From Spirosoma telluris (GTDB lineage: Bacteria; Bacteroidota; Bacteroidia; Cytophagales; Spirosomataceae): a stretch of DNA of 64,000 nt. The notes below the pieces were generated by a model that did not search any database, was not told the DNA's origin, and saw only the letters and a list, made by a program, of their open reading frames with translations. The stretch's first letter is position 1. Each line of letters starts with the position of its first letter. Of this stretch, positions 47,313-57,619 are shown one piece after another. Made by a program: the position numbers and the translations under genes. Where the stretch lies: positions 744,001 through 808,000 of the forward strand of contig QLII01000001.1 of the NCBI GenBank assembly GCA_003259005.1. The letters are read 5' to 3'.

Positions 47313-48376
47313 ATGTTTATAAATTATCCAACATACAGTGTCTATAATAGTTCGCAAGCTATTTGCAATCGATCTTCCTCACCTTATCAACCTTATACTG
47401 CTTTTAAGAATATTTTAAACTATTACGGGGCACTTTTTGGCACGCGTGGCGTTCTATGTCGCCAAGGCGAAGCAGATAATCAACAAAGCACCAGTACATC
47501 AGATTATCAAAGTAGGCTAAACGACGTAATTAGCAAATCAAGGGCAGACTTTGGCCAGCCCTATTTAAATTGGTTCATAGCCAAAGCGACTTATAATCCG
47601 GAAGTACTTGCTTTTGGCAGAAATCCACCCGTTTGGCCGGATGTGCTCGCCGGTCAGACCAACGTAGCTGCATCAAATAGTTCTGGCCCAGCGACTGATA
47701 ACATCGGTATACCTAGAAACGGCAATTCAAGTGAGGTGCATTTCGGGGTTCCCAACTTTATGATTTAGGTAATGCTTGGTATAATAGTAATCTGACAAGT
47801 GGCACCCCAATTTGCGCAAATCCTATGCCAAGTTTACAAGTCACTAAAAATACAGATGGTACCTATCAGTTAACTGGCGATCCCAATTCTGCCTATGTTA
47901 ACTGGTATTGGGTGAAAGGGGATAACAAACCTATCGGAAGCAATATTATCTCTTCAGGAAGAATATTTTCCAGTGTATCCAGCACGCCGGATAGTTACCG
48001 CTATTATGCCGTTACAAGCGCAGGAAATTACGTTGTTTCACAAAAAATATATTTACCCCTTCCGGCCGGTAGCGCCCGTCTGGGAGCAGACGATTCATTT
48101 AATGAGGAAGCTTATGGCTATTCGCTCAACGTATCGCCTAACCCCGTTACTGATCAGGCAAGTGTTACATTTAAACTACCCATAGAAATGCATGTGCGTG
48201 CTGAAATAGTTGATCAGCAAGGACAACTGGTCCAAGTTGTTACCGATGCACATCATGCCTCGGGTTCGTTTACTTATCCGGTTAATGTAGCTAAGTTACC
48301 TCCTAGCCTTTACTTTTGTCGCTTGAAGGTAGGCGATTTATTTTTAGTAAAAAAGTTAGTAAAAACTCAACGTTGA
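47313..48376 (+). CDS. Type IX secretion sorting-domain protein, sialate-O-acetylesterase-like (one frameshift, N-terminus missing)
   Basis: The first part GVLCRQGEADNQ, YQSRLNDVISKSRADFG and SSEVHFGGSQLYDLGN (after repair) matches the C-terminal half of SGNH carbohydrate esterases of the sialate O-acetylesterase (SASA) type. The frame breaks at G4 47745-47748. The end has NPVTDQASVTFKLP and PSLYFCRLKVGD, a T9SS type-A C-terminal sorting domain. No signal peptide or N-terminal half is visible upstream, so the gene may be 5-prime truncated by the neighbouring insertion remnant. Confidence 0.6.
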
Positions 48377-48425
48377 TTTACAGTAAGGACCCGGAGAAAA
48401 TCTCCCTGGGTCCTTACTGTAAATC
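48375..48425. terminator. 18-bp perfect hairpin with inner stem
   Basis: GATTTACAGTAAGGACCC (48375-48392) and its exact complement (48408-48425) are joined through GGAGA/TCTCC. It overlaps the stop codon of the T9SS esterase and precedes the next start by 23 bases. Confidence 0.85.
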
Positions 48426-48448
48426 AATAAAACTCGGCCTGTTTGTCC

Positions 48449-49866
48449 ATGTTAAAGTGTTTACTAGTATGGGTATTGGTAATTAATACATCAGCGCTTA
48501 CGGCTCAGAATTTAGTACCTAACCCCAGTTTTGAATTCTTCAAAAAAGACCCATGTCTTGGACGCTTTAGAACGGGCGACGAAGTATTAGAAGATTATAT
48601 AAAAGACTGGTATATACCAACAAAAGGTACTACTGACTTATGGAATTCAGATTCATCAAGAAAAGGTCAGTGTCTACTTTATATCTATGATAATACAAAA
48701 GCGCATTCAGGTCATTATCTGGTTGGTATTTATACGTCTTTTAAATACGATACAGTACATTTTAACTATACCAACACCCCCGTTAATACATTATTAGAAG
48801 CTGTTGATTACCGGGAATATATACAAATTAGGTTAACAGAACCGCTAACAATAGGGAAAGTATATCAGGCTAAAATGTTTGCGGCTCGTTATAGATTATC
48901 CAATTTTCAGACAAATCATTTAGGAATGCTTTTTTCGGAAGGTCCTATTAAACAAACAACTATAAAACCACCCATACTTAGCACCCCACAAGTCAATGAT
49001 ACCATCGTAATAGCTGATACCAATTGGCGGGAGATAAGCCAAAGCTTTGTCGCTCAAAGGCCATACTCTTATCTCACGATAGGCAACTTTTTAATGACAG
49101 ACATACCAAAATTGAGCTATCAGGGCAAAAAACAATCGCAGCGGCAGGCTCATATTATTATATTGACGATATATCTATAGAAGAGGTAATCGATGCTCCT
49201 CTCGTTAATGTGCCTAATTTGGGTGTTGATACTACGCTCTGTCTGGGTCAAGTATTGACGATACAACTGCCAGACAATTCACAAACTCGCTATCTGTGGC
49301 AGGACGGTTCTACAAGCTCTATCCGAACTATAACTCAAGCAGGTACTTATTTTGTAACGGCCACTACTGGCGTTTACTCAGTTACGGATACGCTGCATGT
49401 TCGGATACTGCCACCCGTGGTATTGCCCCAAGACACCACGCTCTGCCGAGGAGAAAAGCTCACCTTAATCCCCAATTATCCAGGGCACGCTCTTCATTGG
49501 AGTACCGGTTCAACCGATTCTACCCTTACCGTTTCTCAAGCTGGACAATATTGGGTCAAGGTTGATTCTCACACCTGTCCTATCGCCGATACCATTAATG
49601 TACAGGTGATAGATTGTCCCGATAATGTGCCCAACATTTTTACTCCTAATGGAGATGGCATAAACGAAACATTTATCATCGACAATATTGAACTGCGTCC
49701 TTGGCAGCTTGCTATTTACAACCGTTGGGGAGCACGGGTGTTTGAGAGCGAGTCGTACCACAATCAATGGTGTGGCGAAGGTTTGCCTACAGGAGTGTAC
49801 TACTATGAACTATTTTGCCAGCCATTACGTCGTCGCCTTAAAGGCTGGGTACAAATCTTGCGCTGA
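48449..49866 (+). CDS. Type IX secreted protein with gliding-motility C-terminal domain (one frameshift)
   Basis: Signal peptide MLKCLLVWVLVINTSALTAQ, then a NLVPNPSFEFFKKDPC N-terminal domain often found before OmpA or CHU_C-type modules. The frame breaks at A6 49129-49134; one A gives GKKTIAAAGSYYYIDDISIEE. Ig-like repeats (LPDNSQTRYLWQDGSTSSIR, TLIPNYPGHALHWSTGSTDS) follow, then IFTPNGDGINETFIIDNI and PTGVYYYEL, the T9SS type-B (gliding motility-associated) sorting domain. About 470 residues, surface or secreted. Ligand unknown. Confidence 0.83.
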
Positions 49867-49919
49867 TCTTTCCTTAAGATAAGCAAGTCGGCATTCTAAT
49901 AAATATTTGGCCAAATATG

Positions 49920-50060
49920 ATTTTATAGATCCTTTCGATTCCATCGTGATAATCGATTTATAAACAATAGCCGCTAAAGAATCCACCGCGCGGGCGTTGG
50001 ACACGGTCCACGGTTGCACCGGGCTACCGGAGTGGGCCAATGCCGCCCCGAGAATCAAAA
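49920..50060. repeat. Composite palindromic repeat with GC-rich core, copy 2
   Basis: The core 49977-50056 aligns with 30741-30804 over all 64 bases of copy 1 with few differences, except for a 16-base insertion after GTTGC. GATTC words flank it. It stands after the T9SS gene end. Confidence 0.85.
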
Positions 50061-50839
50061 TACAAACAATTCTGTCTTAGTACTTTATAGGTTATTTTCT
50101 CGAATCAATACGACACTTTTGGGTACTTATCATCGAATACATTCATATGATCGGGCGGCCAATGTTTACTTAGTGGTAATAAATAACTCGAATTGAGATG
50201 ACTGAAGATGGACTTGAAACTCTAGACTGGGTAACAACTAAATCGACATTTTGAATCTGCACTCAATTGTATCAGTAGTCCGTCAGTTTTTAAGGTAGTG
50301 GGTTAAGAAGAGATCTAGCAAAAAGGCGTTGTCGTTTTGGACATCTCACCTTCCAAACTGCCAACGCCTATGCAAGGGCAAGTCCTCATTGACACAATAC
50401 TAACCCAAGCTGGAAGGCCGACATCGCGCCAGGTGGAGCAAAGATTTTACTTTTTGTTGGCCATGTGGCTGACTTGGGGCACAATTTTCCGGACGAATCA
50501 CGGCCATTTTTACCCAGGAAAACGACAGCTAATACTACTATTAGAATCTAAAATGAAATGCAACAAATGGGATTGCTGCTGGATTTTGTACTTTTCATAG
50601 AATGCCAGCGAGAAGTTACCCGCTCGCTGGTCACGTGTAAATGGTACCCCCAATGAATACATTAAATTAATCCTTTCACCCCTAATTGTTGCATTTCAAA
50701 CTTAAAGCTGCGTTAAGCATGGACAAATGGCTATGTAGTTTACGGGCTTGACTAAGAAATCAGAACCGAATTGTTCTGGAACTGACAGAAGGGGTGTATG
50801 TTTGGCAAATTTTTAAACCTAAAACCTCCGAGACCTTCA
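50061..50839. other. Intergenic stretch with no recognised gene
   Basis: About 780 bases. Short frames (for instance 50337-50600) show no family signature and break often. A small GC stem (CCAGCGAG 50605-50612 / CTCGCTGG 50623-50630) is the only structure. Probably remnants of a lost gene or of mobile DNA. Confidence 0.4.
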
Positions 50840-53026
50840 ATGTCAAATTTTCGTTTTAAAGCCCTTGAAACTGCCCAAAGCCGCCAGGCTATACCGGTAG
50901 CTGCTCCCACAGAGCGCGTGGGTGACTTTTTGGGAAGCTATACCTTTAATAATGAAGTCATGCGGGCCTTGCTTTCGCCCGAAGCGTATTTGAAAGTGAC
51001 TGAGGCCATCAGCACCAATGGTCAGATTGATCGGGTATTGCCGATGAAGTGGCGAGTGCCATGAAGTCGTGGGCAACCTCGAAAGGGGCAACCCACTACA
51101 CGCACTGGTTTCAGCCGTTAACGGGCGAAACGGCCGAAAAACACGATGCTTTTTTCGACATTACGCTCGATGGCAAAGCCGTTGAGAAATTTAAAGGAAG
51201 CGCGCTGGTACAACAGGAGCCAGATGCATCCTCATTTCCAAACGGTGGACTGCGGAATACGTTTGAGGCTCGGGGCTACACGGGCTGGGACCCGTCATCA
51301 CCCGCGTTTCTGATGGACAATGGGGCAGGAGGGAAAACGCTCTGTATTCCGTCGGTTTTTATTTCCTACACCGGCGAAGCACTGGACTATAAAACCCCTT
51401 TACTTAAAGCACTGAATGCTCTCGACAAAGCAGCTACAGCCGTTTGCCAGTACTTCGACCGGAACATTACCAAGGTGATACCAACCCTAGGGCCAGAACA
51501 GGAATATTTTGTGGTCGACCGCGCCCTGTTTTATGCCCGGCCCGATCTGGTCTTGGCGGGCCGAACCGTATTTGGGCACGCACCGGCGCGGGGACAGCAA
51601 TTGGAAGATCACTACTTTGGCTCGATTCCCCCACGCGTCAATGCGTTCATGGTAGACTTTGAGTTCGAATCTATGAAACTCGGTATGCCTGTTCGGACGC
51701 GCCATAATGAGGTGGCTCCGGGGCAGTTTGAGGTTGCGCCCACTTTCGAAGAAGTCAATCTGGCTGTCGATCACAACGCCCTGTTGATGGATTTGATGGA
51801 AAAGATTGCGGAGAAACATAATCTGAAGGTACTCTTCCATGAAAAACCATTTGCTGGGGTTAATGGTAGCGGGAAGCATAACAACTGGTCGATGGGTACC
51901 AATACGGGGGTTAATTTGCTGGCACCCAGTACCAAGCCCAAAGAGAGTCTGCGGTTCCTGACGTTTTTAGTGAATGTGGTTAAGGCGGTTCATGATAATG
52001 CCGATTTGCTACGGGCCAGTATTGCATCGGCCGGTAATGAACATCGACTTGGTGCCAATGAAGCACCACCCGCCATTGTTTCTGTTTTTTTGGGTGAGGC
52101 CTTAACACAAGCACTTAACGATCTGGAAACCAAGTCGGAGGTAACGGTAAACAAGGGGACAATGTGTATTATAAACTGGGCCTGAATCGAATCCCAAGCT
52201 TGATGCGGGATAATACCGATCGGAACCGGACATCGCCCTTTGCATTTACGGGTAATAAATTTGAATTTCGGGCGGTGGGTAGTTCAGCCAATTCGGCGTC
52301 CACGATGACGGTTCTGAACGTGATTGTGGCCGATCAACTGAACCGGTTCAAAACCGATCTCGACGCACGACTGGCGAAAGGAGAAAAGAAAGAACTGGCC
52401 ATTGTTGATATCCTGAAAGAATACTATGCAAACTCAAAACGGATTCTGTTTGAGGGAAATGGCTATTCGGATGAATGGGTGGAGGAAGCGGCCCGCCGTG
52501 GTTTATCGAATATCAAATCATCACCAGATGCCTTAGGGTTTTTGTTCAGCCTGAATCGCTGGCCTTGTTCGAACGGACGGGGGTTATGAACCACGCCGAG
52601 GTAGAATCCCGCTATGAAATCGAGCTGGAGAAGTATATTAAAAATGTACAGATCGAGTCGCGTGTGATGGGCGATCTGGCCATGAACCACGTGGTGTCGA
52701 CAGCACTCAAGTACCAGAATAAACTGGCCGAAACGGCCCGTAATTTGGTTGAATTAGGCATGACTGCCGAAGCTGAGCCCATTAAAGACATCCTGCGCGA
52801 AATTTCGACGCGGGTAATTGTCATTAAAAAAGGAGTCGAAGCCATGATCGAGTCGCGCAAGAAAGCCAACAATGTGGTCGACACGAGCGAACGGGCTAAA
52901 CTCTACGCGACCGAAGTGAAAGATCATTTCGAATTAATCCGCTACGAAGTAGATAAACTCGAAGAGGTTGTCGATGATGAGGACTGGCCACTGGTAAAGT
53001 ACCGAGAACTGTTGTTTGTGAAGTAG
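50840..53026 (+). CDS. glnN: Glutamine synthetase type III (three frame breaks)
   Basis: About 729 residues after repair, as expected for GSIII. Motifs: FQPLTGETAEKHDAFFD, ALVQQEPDASSFPNGGLR, IPTLGPEQEYFVVDR, FHEKPFAGVNGSGKHNNWSM, GANEAPPAIVSVFLGEAL, then after repair DRNRTSPFAFTGNKFEFR and a C-terminal helical region (EVESRYEIELEKYIKNVQIE). Breaks near 51041, G4 52155-52158 and T5 52539-52543, each one base. ATG 50798 is an alternative start. GSII lies upstream, so this organism has at least two glutamine synthetases. Confidence 0.9.
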
Positions 53027-53031
53027 GACCG

Positions 53032-53104
53032 GGATTTTTATGATTTTCCTGATTGTCTTGATTTCATTAAGAATCATAATCTGTCAGTAAAGTCATATAA
53101 ATCC
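53032..53104. repeat. Imperfect word-type inverted repeat (GGATTTTTATGA)
   Basis: The left arm from 53032 and the right arm ending at 53104 (ATATAAATCC) are imperfectly complementary over about 30 bases. The word resembles those at 9182 and 61409. Located six bases after the GSIII stop. Confidence 0.6.
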
Positions 53105-53150
53105 TGCGGGGCCACCCTTGCGGTTCAGAAATTTTAATCAATAAAATCCT

Positions 53151-54332
53151 GTGAATTTCGGTTCAGCTATTCTTCGTGACCTCAGTGTTTTCCCGCATCG
53201 GGGGCGGCTACTCCGCAAGGCTCTGAAGCGGCCCGACTGCTCAAAACGTATCTGTCTGATAGGGGAGCTACCGTTCGGATGGAGCCGTTTCAGACCCCAA
53301 AAACCTACGTGACTATTGTTTATTGGCTAATTGGCGGTATCGTTACGGGCCTGGCATTAATTCCGGTCACGGGGTTGCCATCGGATTTGTATGGTATTTC
53401 TTTTGGCTGGCCTGGAAATATTTCAACTGGCGCTACTCGTTCATTGTGCGGTTCCCGATTCAACATACTGCGCATAATGTCATCGGTACCTGGCGTGCTA
53501 AAGGCCCTGACGAGAACCGAAAAAAAGTGATTCTGATGGCGCACTATGATACGGCTCCGGTCTCATTGCTCTATAGCCCAAAGCAGCAGTCAAATTTTCG
53601 TATCTCTTTACTTATTTCCCTGTGGCTGATGCTCTTGGCAGCCTCCTTGGCCACACTCGAAGTGTTTAAGGTCGCGTTACCTTACCTCACGTATATACGG
53701 TATGGGCTTATAGGCTATTTTATACTTCAGGCAATTATAGGTACGGCAGGCTACTGGCTGAAGGGTATACCAACGGGGCCAGCGATAATGCAACAGGTGT
53801 GGCAGCAGCACTGGCTACCGCCGAACGACTCCAGCAGGCTAACTTACCCGGTCTTGAAGTAGAGGTAGTGCTTACCAGTGCCGAAGAGGTGGGGATGCTG
53901 GGTGCTCATGCGTATGTCGAAGCCCATAAACGGGAGTGGAAACGCGCCCAGACATTGGCTATTAACTTCGATACGCTGGGTGCCGGAAAACTAACAGTCA
54001 TTGAGCAAACGGGTACCGCCGAAGCGATCCGCTATGACAATGAACCCACGCGCCTAGCCCGCCAGTTGATGGATACCGAACGATTTCGTGATCGGGTACA
54101 GGTTGGTCGCTGGCATACCGCCGACTTCGATAGCGTTTGGTTTGTGCGAAATCGTATCCCCGTACTTGCTTTGTGCGCGTTGGATACCGAGGGACGAATG
54201 CCCCGAATTCATCAGCCAGATGATACACTGGAAAATGTCGATCAAACCCCTATTGATACCGCGGTGGATCTTGGGGAAGCAGTTGTGACCCAATGGTTTG
54301 TAAATCAACAAGCTACACAAAACGAGTTGTAG
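53151..54332 (+). CDS. M28-family zinc peptidase with membrane segments (three frame breaks)
   Basis: GTG start 53151 gives MNFGSAILRDLSVFPHRG, then after repair AATPQGSEAARLLKTYLSDRGA. Zinc ligands: ILMAHYDTAPVS (His, Asp), GASDNATGVAAAL (Asp), TSAEEVGMLGAHAY (Glu, Glu) and IHQPDDT (His). Two membrane helices near 53600-53760 lie between the first and second ligands, an unusual insertion. Breaks at G5 53200-53204, G4 53371-53374 and G4 53775-53778, each one base short. About 393 residues. Probably a membrane-linked aminopeptidase. Confidence 0.83.
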
Positions 54333-54347
54333 TTAATACTCGTCGAA

Positions 54348-54436
54348 AATTGATTCTATTGATTCTTTCGATTCTATTTCAACTAATTATCAATACAATA
54401 GAATCAGAAGAATCAATAGAATCGAAAGAATCAATT
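54348..54436. repeat. Long word-type inverted repeat (GATTCTATTGATTC)
   Basis: Left arm 54348-54378 and right arm 54397-54436 share AATTGATTCT, TTCGATTCTATT and similar words in reverse complement. It stands between convergent peptidase and SDR genes. Confidence 0.8.
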
Positions 54437-54447
54437 CTGATAAAGCA

Positions 54448-55130
54448 CTAGGCTTGATTATACAGTTTTAAAACGGGCTCATGAATCGTTTTCCCAGTAT
54501 CCGATAAGATAAAGGCAATCGTTTTGCTGATATCCTCCGGTTTAATCCATTTCGATGGGTCTGCATCAGGCATCGCTTCCCGTTGATTGGCGTGTCGATG
54601 GTGCTGGGAACAATGACGGTTGCCGAAATCTGTTTGCCTTTGCCATGTGCATTGACCAGATTGGCCAGCTCAAAAATCAGGGATTTACTGAGGGCATAGG
54701 CAAACAGATGCTTACCTGCTTCGGGTGCAATAGCCGGGCGTGCTCCGATGAGGATAAACTGACCTCCGCCCTGGGTTTCGAAGATAGATAACAGGGGTTT
54801 TAGGACATTGAATGTAGTAATAAAGTTAAGTCGGTACATCTTGTCGAGCAGGGCTACGTCGGTGTCATGAATGTCGCCAGCCGCAAAGCCACCAACCAGC
54901 AAGGCCGCAGCATGAATGGACTTACCGTCTATCTTGCTTAGAAAGTCGGATACACTATCAGTTTCCAGGAGATTCACCACATAACTGGCTACATTCGGCA
55001 GATGACTGAAACTATCCCGGTCTTTCTCAGAACCAAGGGTGGCGATAATATGGTAACCGTCGTTGTGTAATTCTTCGACGAGGCTAGTGCCCAGATTACC
55101 AGAAGCACCTGTTACAAGTACTGATTTCAT
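54448..55130 (-). CDS. SDR-family oxidoreductase (one late frameshift)
   Basis: MKSVLVTGASGNLGTSLVEEL has the Rossmann motif; ALLVGGFAAGDIHD and LIGARPAI...YALSKSLIFEL hold the active-site Tyr/Lys. The frame breaks near 54579-54581; one base restores NREAMPDADPSKWIKPEDISKT and the ending PVLKLYNQA at 54448. About 228 residues. NAD(P)-dependent, substrate unknown. Confidence 0.83.
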
Positions 55131-55297
55131 GAGGTTAAAGTTGAAAATAAAACCTAAGTGGGTTCACCGTTAGAGGCTGGCAATGTAACACTTTTCGCGA
55201 ATCCTGGCCGATTGCGCTTGCTTTTATTTAAAAAAGTACAAGTGCCCGTAGGAGTTTAGACGGACTATCGTCTAGTACCTAAAAGCCATTTACTCGT

Positions 55298-56365
55298 ATG
55301 AAGAAACTCCTTGCCGTCATTGCCTGCCTGCCGGTACTTTTGCAAAATTGCGCAAAGACCAACGATACACCCGAACCTGTTAGTAGTGTTAGTACAGTTA
55401 GTAGTGTTTCTTCTGTTAGTACTGCCAGTTCAGTACTATCGACCACGACTTACAATTACCTCGTTACATTCCCTGCGCACATCCAAACGGCATTGGCAGC
55501 TACCGATAATATGCCTGCCAATAACCCAATAACCAACGATGGTGCTATATTGGGACGAGTGCTTTTCTATGATAAAAATCTATCCTTCAACCGAACGGTG
55601 AGCTGTGGAAGTTGCCATAAACAGGCCAATGCGTTCGATGATGAAGTGGCTCTGAGTAAAGGATTTGATAATGCGCTTACGACCCGAAACTCAATGTCGC
55701 TATTGAATATACGATTCTATAAATCGGGCAAAATGTTTTGGGATGAGCGGGCGGCAACGGTAGAAAAGCAGGCATTGCAACCAATCCAGAACCACCTGGA
55801 AATGGGACTTACGCTCGCCGAACTCGAAAGCCGTGTCAAAGCCCAGTCCTATTACCCAGCTTTGTTTCAGAAAGCATTTGGTAGTACATCTATTGACTCC
55901 GTAAAAATTGCGAAAGCTCTGGCTCAATTTGAACGATCCATTGTCACCTATCAATCGAAATACGACCGGGTGAAGCAGGGCCTGGAAACGTTTACGACTC
56001 TCGAAGCACGGGGAGAGCAGGTTTTTCTGACCGCGCCAGCAAATGCGGGTGCTGTTTCCTGTGCAGGTTGCCACACGCCCCCTATGTTTCTGACATCAAC
56101 ACCGGCTGGTGCCTTTGCCTTTCCGAGGGAAGCTGGTATAAACGGGCAACCTCGCTTCAAGAGTGGTTCGCTTCGAAACATCAGTACCCGTAAATTCTTA
56201 TTTCACAATGGCACGATTGCCGATGTCAGTACGATGCTCAATGCGGGTGTACCGGCGCATGGCGTACCACGACCGGATGTTGCGGCTTTACTGGCCTTTT
56301 TCAATACGCTTACCGATGATTCGATAACGTCAGATCCCAAATTTTCGAATCCATTTAAACAGTAG
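55298..56365 (+). CDS. Di-heme cytochrome c peroxidase lipoprotein, paralogue 2
   Basis: 355 residues, intact. MKKLLAVIACLPVLLQNCAK is a lipobox signal. A Ser/Val linker (VSSVSTVSSVSSVSTASSV) follows. Heme motifs CGSCH and CAGCH are intact; PITNDGAILGRVLFYDKNLS, SMSLLNIRFYKSGKMFWDER and SLRNISTRKFLFHNGTIADV match the MauG/CcpA family. Periplasmic peroxidase; electron donor unknown. Divergent from the SDR gene; the 55131-55297 gap holds no gene. Confidence 0.92.
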   Translation: MKKLLAVIACLPVLLQNCAKTNDTPEPVSSVSTVSSVSSVSTASSVLSTTTYNYLVTFPAHIQTALAATDNMPANNPITNDGAILGRVLFYDKNLSFNRTVSCGSCHKQANAFDDEVALSKGFDNALTTRNSMSLLNIRFYKSGKMFWDERAATVEKQALQPIQNHLEMGLTLAELESRVKAQSYYPALFQKAFGSTSIDSVKIAKALAQFERSIVTYQSKYDRVKQGLETFTTLEARGEQVFLTAPANAGAVSCAGCHTPPMFLTSTPAGAFAFPREAGINGQPRFKSGSLRNISTRKFLFHNGTIADVSTMLNAGVPAHGVPRPDVAALLAFFNTLTDDSITSDPKFSNPFKQ

Positions 56366-56425
56366 TGCACAGGAAAGGGTATAGTACTGAGTAGGTCAAC
56401 TTTTAGGTTGAGCGAAATTAACTCT

Positions 56426-56433
56426 TACTTTTG
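56426..56433 (+). promoter_or_regulatory. TAnnTTTG -7 box almost touching a start codon
   Basis: TACTTTTG (56426-56433) fits the Bacteroidota -7 consensus; the next ATG begins at 56438. A start point about seven bases downstream would give a leaderless mRNA. TTG at 56408-56410 is a possible -33 element. Confidence 0.45.
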
Positions 56434-56437
56434 TCCC

Positions 56438-56998
56438 ATGGCTACTTATAAAAACGAAGGGTTCGACCCTGAGGAAATCAACGCGCTCAAAGAGGAGTGC
56501 AAGCAGGAAGGTAAATCGTTTGTTGTTGTTGAAGATGAGGATCTGGATACGCTGGACGAAGGGGAGTGTGTACACATTCAGTTTCCTGGCCATTATCAGG
56601 GACAGGAAATGATTTTCGATACGCTTGTCTATACGCTTCGTCTGCATCACAGTAGCTTAGTCTATGAAATGGCAGTTGAGCAGGTTCAAAAAACGTTTCC
56701 CGAATACGTACCGCCCGAAGAACGTAAACCTAACTATAAAATCGCGCCTGAGTTAGAAGAAGAAGCTGAGACAGCGCTAACGGAAATCATTGAGGAAATC
56801 GAAGAAACAGAGACGGTTAAAGTACAGGAACATGTTGAAGTCGATACCCAGTCCGACTACGGCATTGCATTGGACGTCTGCCTGAACGTCGAAGAAATTA
56901 CGGATGACGTGATCGAAGACTTCATTCAGCACTTTACCTCAAATACTCTCTCGCTCGACAATACTCTTTATTCCTTCACCAGCGAGGAAGAAAATTAA
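56438..56998 (+). CDS. Conserved acidic protein of unknown function
   Basis: 186 residues from MATYKNEGFDPEEINALKEECKQEG. Very acidic in its second half (ELEEEAETALTEIIEEIEETE). FPGHYQGQEMIFDTLVYTLRLHHSSLVYEMAVEQV is a folded N-terminal part. No family recognised. It may bind cations or a basic partner. The next gene is MazG-like, after a perfect 33-bp palindrome. Confidence 0.7.
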   Translation: MATYKNEGFDPEEINALKEECKQEGKSFVVVEDEDLDTLDEGECVHIQFPGHYQGQEMIFDTLVYTLRLHHSSLVYEMAVEQVQKTFPEYVPPEERKPNYKIAPELEEEAETALTEIIEEIEETETVKVQEHVEVDTQSDYGIALDVCLNVEEITDDVIEDFIQHFTSNTLSLDNTLYSFTSEEEN

Positions 56999-57007
56999 TT
57001 CTTAAAT

Positions 57008-57093
57008 TAATGAAGAGTGAAAAATGAAGAGTGAAGAATATAGTTTACGAACCGTTTTACTATTCTTCACTCTTCATTTTTCACTCTTCATTA
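57008..57093. repeat. Perfect 33-bp word-type inverted repeat
   Basis: 57008-57040 and 57061-57093 are exact reverse complements over 33 bases, spacer 20 bases. The words are ATGAAGAGTGAA. It fills the gap between the acidic-protein stop and the MazG-like start at 57102, a same-direction border. Confidence 0.95.
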
Positions 57094-57101
57094 CTCTAAC
57101 T

Positions 57102-57583
57102 ATGCAACAACCTGATTCGCTTAACCAGGTGGCGGAATTTCACCGCACCTTTCATGCCCCTGTTTTAGAAACACCACAGATTCCTTCACCCGCTCGTTGC
57201 CAACTGCGTGTGTCGCTGCTGGCCGAAGAACTCGATGAATTACGTGAAGCCATTACCGAAGGCGACATTGTAGCCGTGGCTGATGCCCTTTGCGATTTGC
57301 AGTATGTACTGTCGGGGCGGTACTTGAATTTGGTTTGGGCGATAAATTCAAAGCTCTTTTCGACGAAGTTCAACGTTCTAACATGAGCAAAGCCTGCCTA
57401 ACTATTGCCGAAGCTGAAGCAACGGTGGCAGAGTATCAGGCCAAAGGATTTCCCTGTCATTTCATTGAATCAGACGGTAAGTACCTGGTATTTCGGGATG
57501 CTGATCACAAGACCCTAAAGAGCGTAAATTATTCTCCCGCTGATTTGGCAGGGATTTTAACCGCAAAGAGCGCAGAGATATAA
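57102..57583 (+). CDS. MazG-like nucleotide pyrophosphohydrolase (one frameshift)
   Basis: MQQPDSLNQVAEFHRTF and QLRVSLLAEELDELREAITEGD hold the EExxE metal site, and VAVADALCDLQYVLSGAV the second ExxD. The frame breaks at G4 57314-57317. About 161 residues. It may hydrolyse modified or excess nucleotides. The final codons (TAKSAEI) read into an AACCGCAAAG-type repeat that extends to about 57612. Confidence 0.85.
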
Positions 57584-57619
57584 GCAGAGAACGCGAAGAA
57601 CCTTTACGGTTTAACAAAA

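Noticed and set aside
50337..50600. An 87-codon plus-strand frame, at first taken for a transposase end
   Set aside because: No DDE or other motif in any frame.
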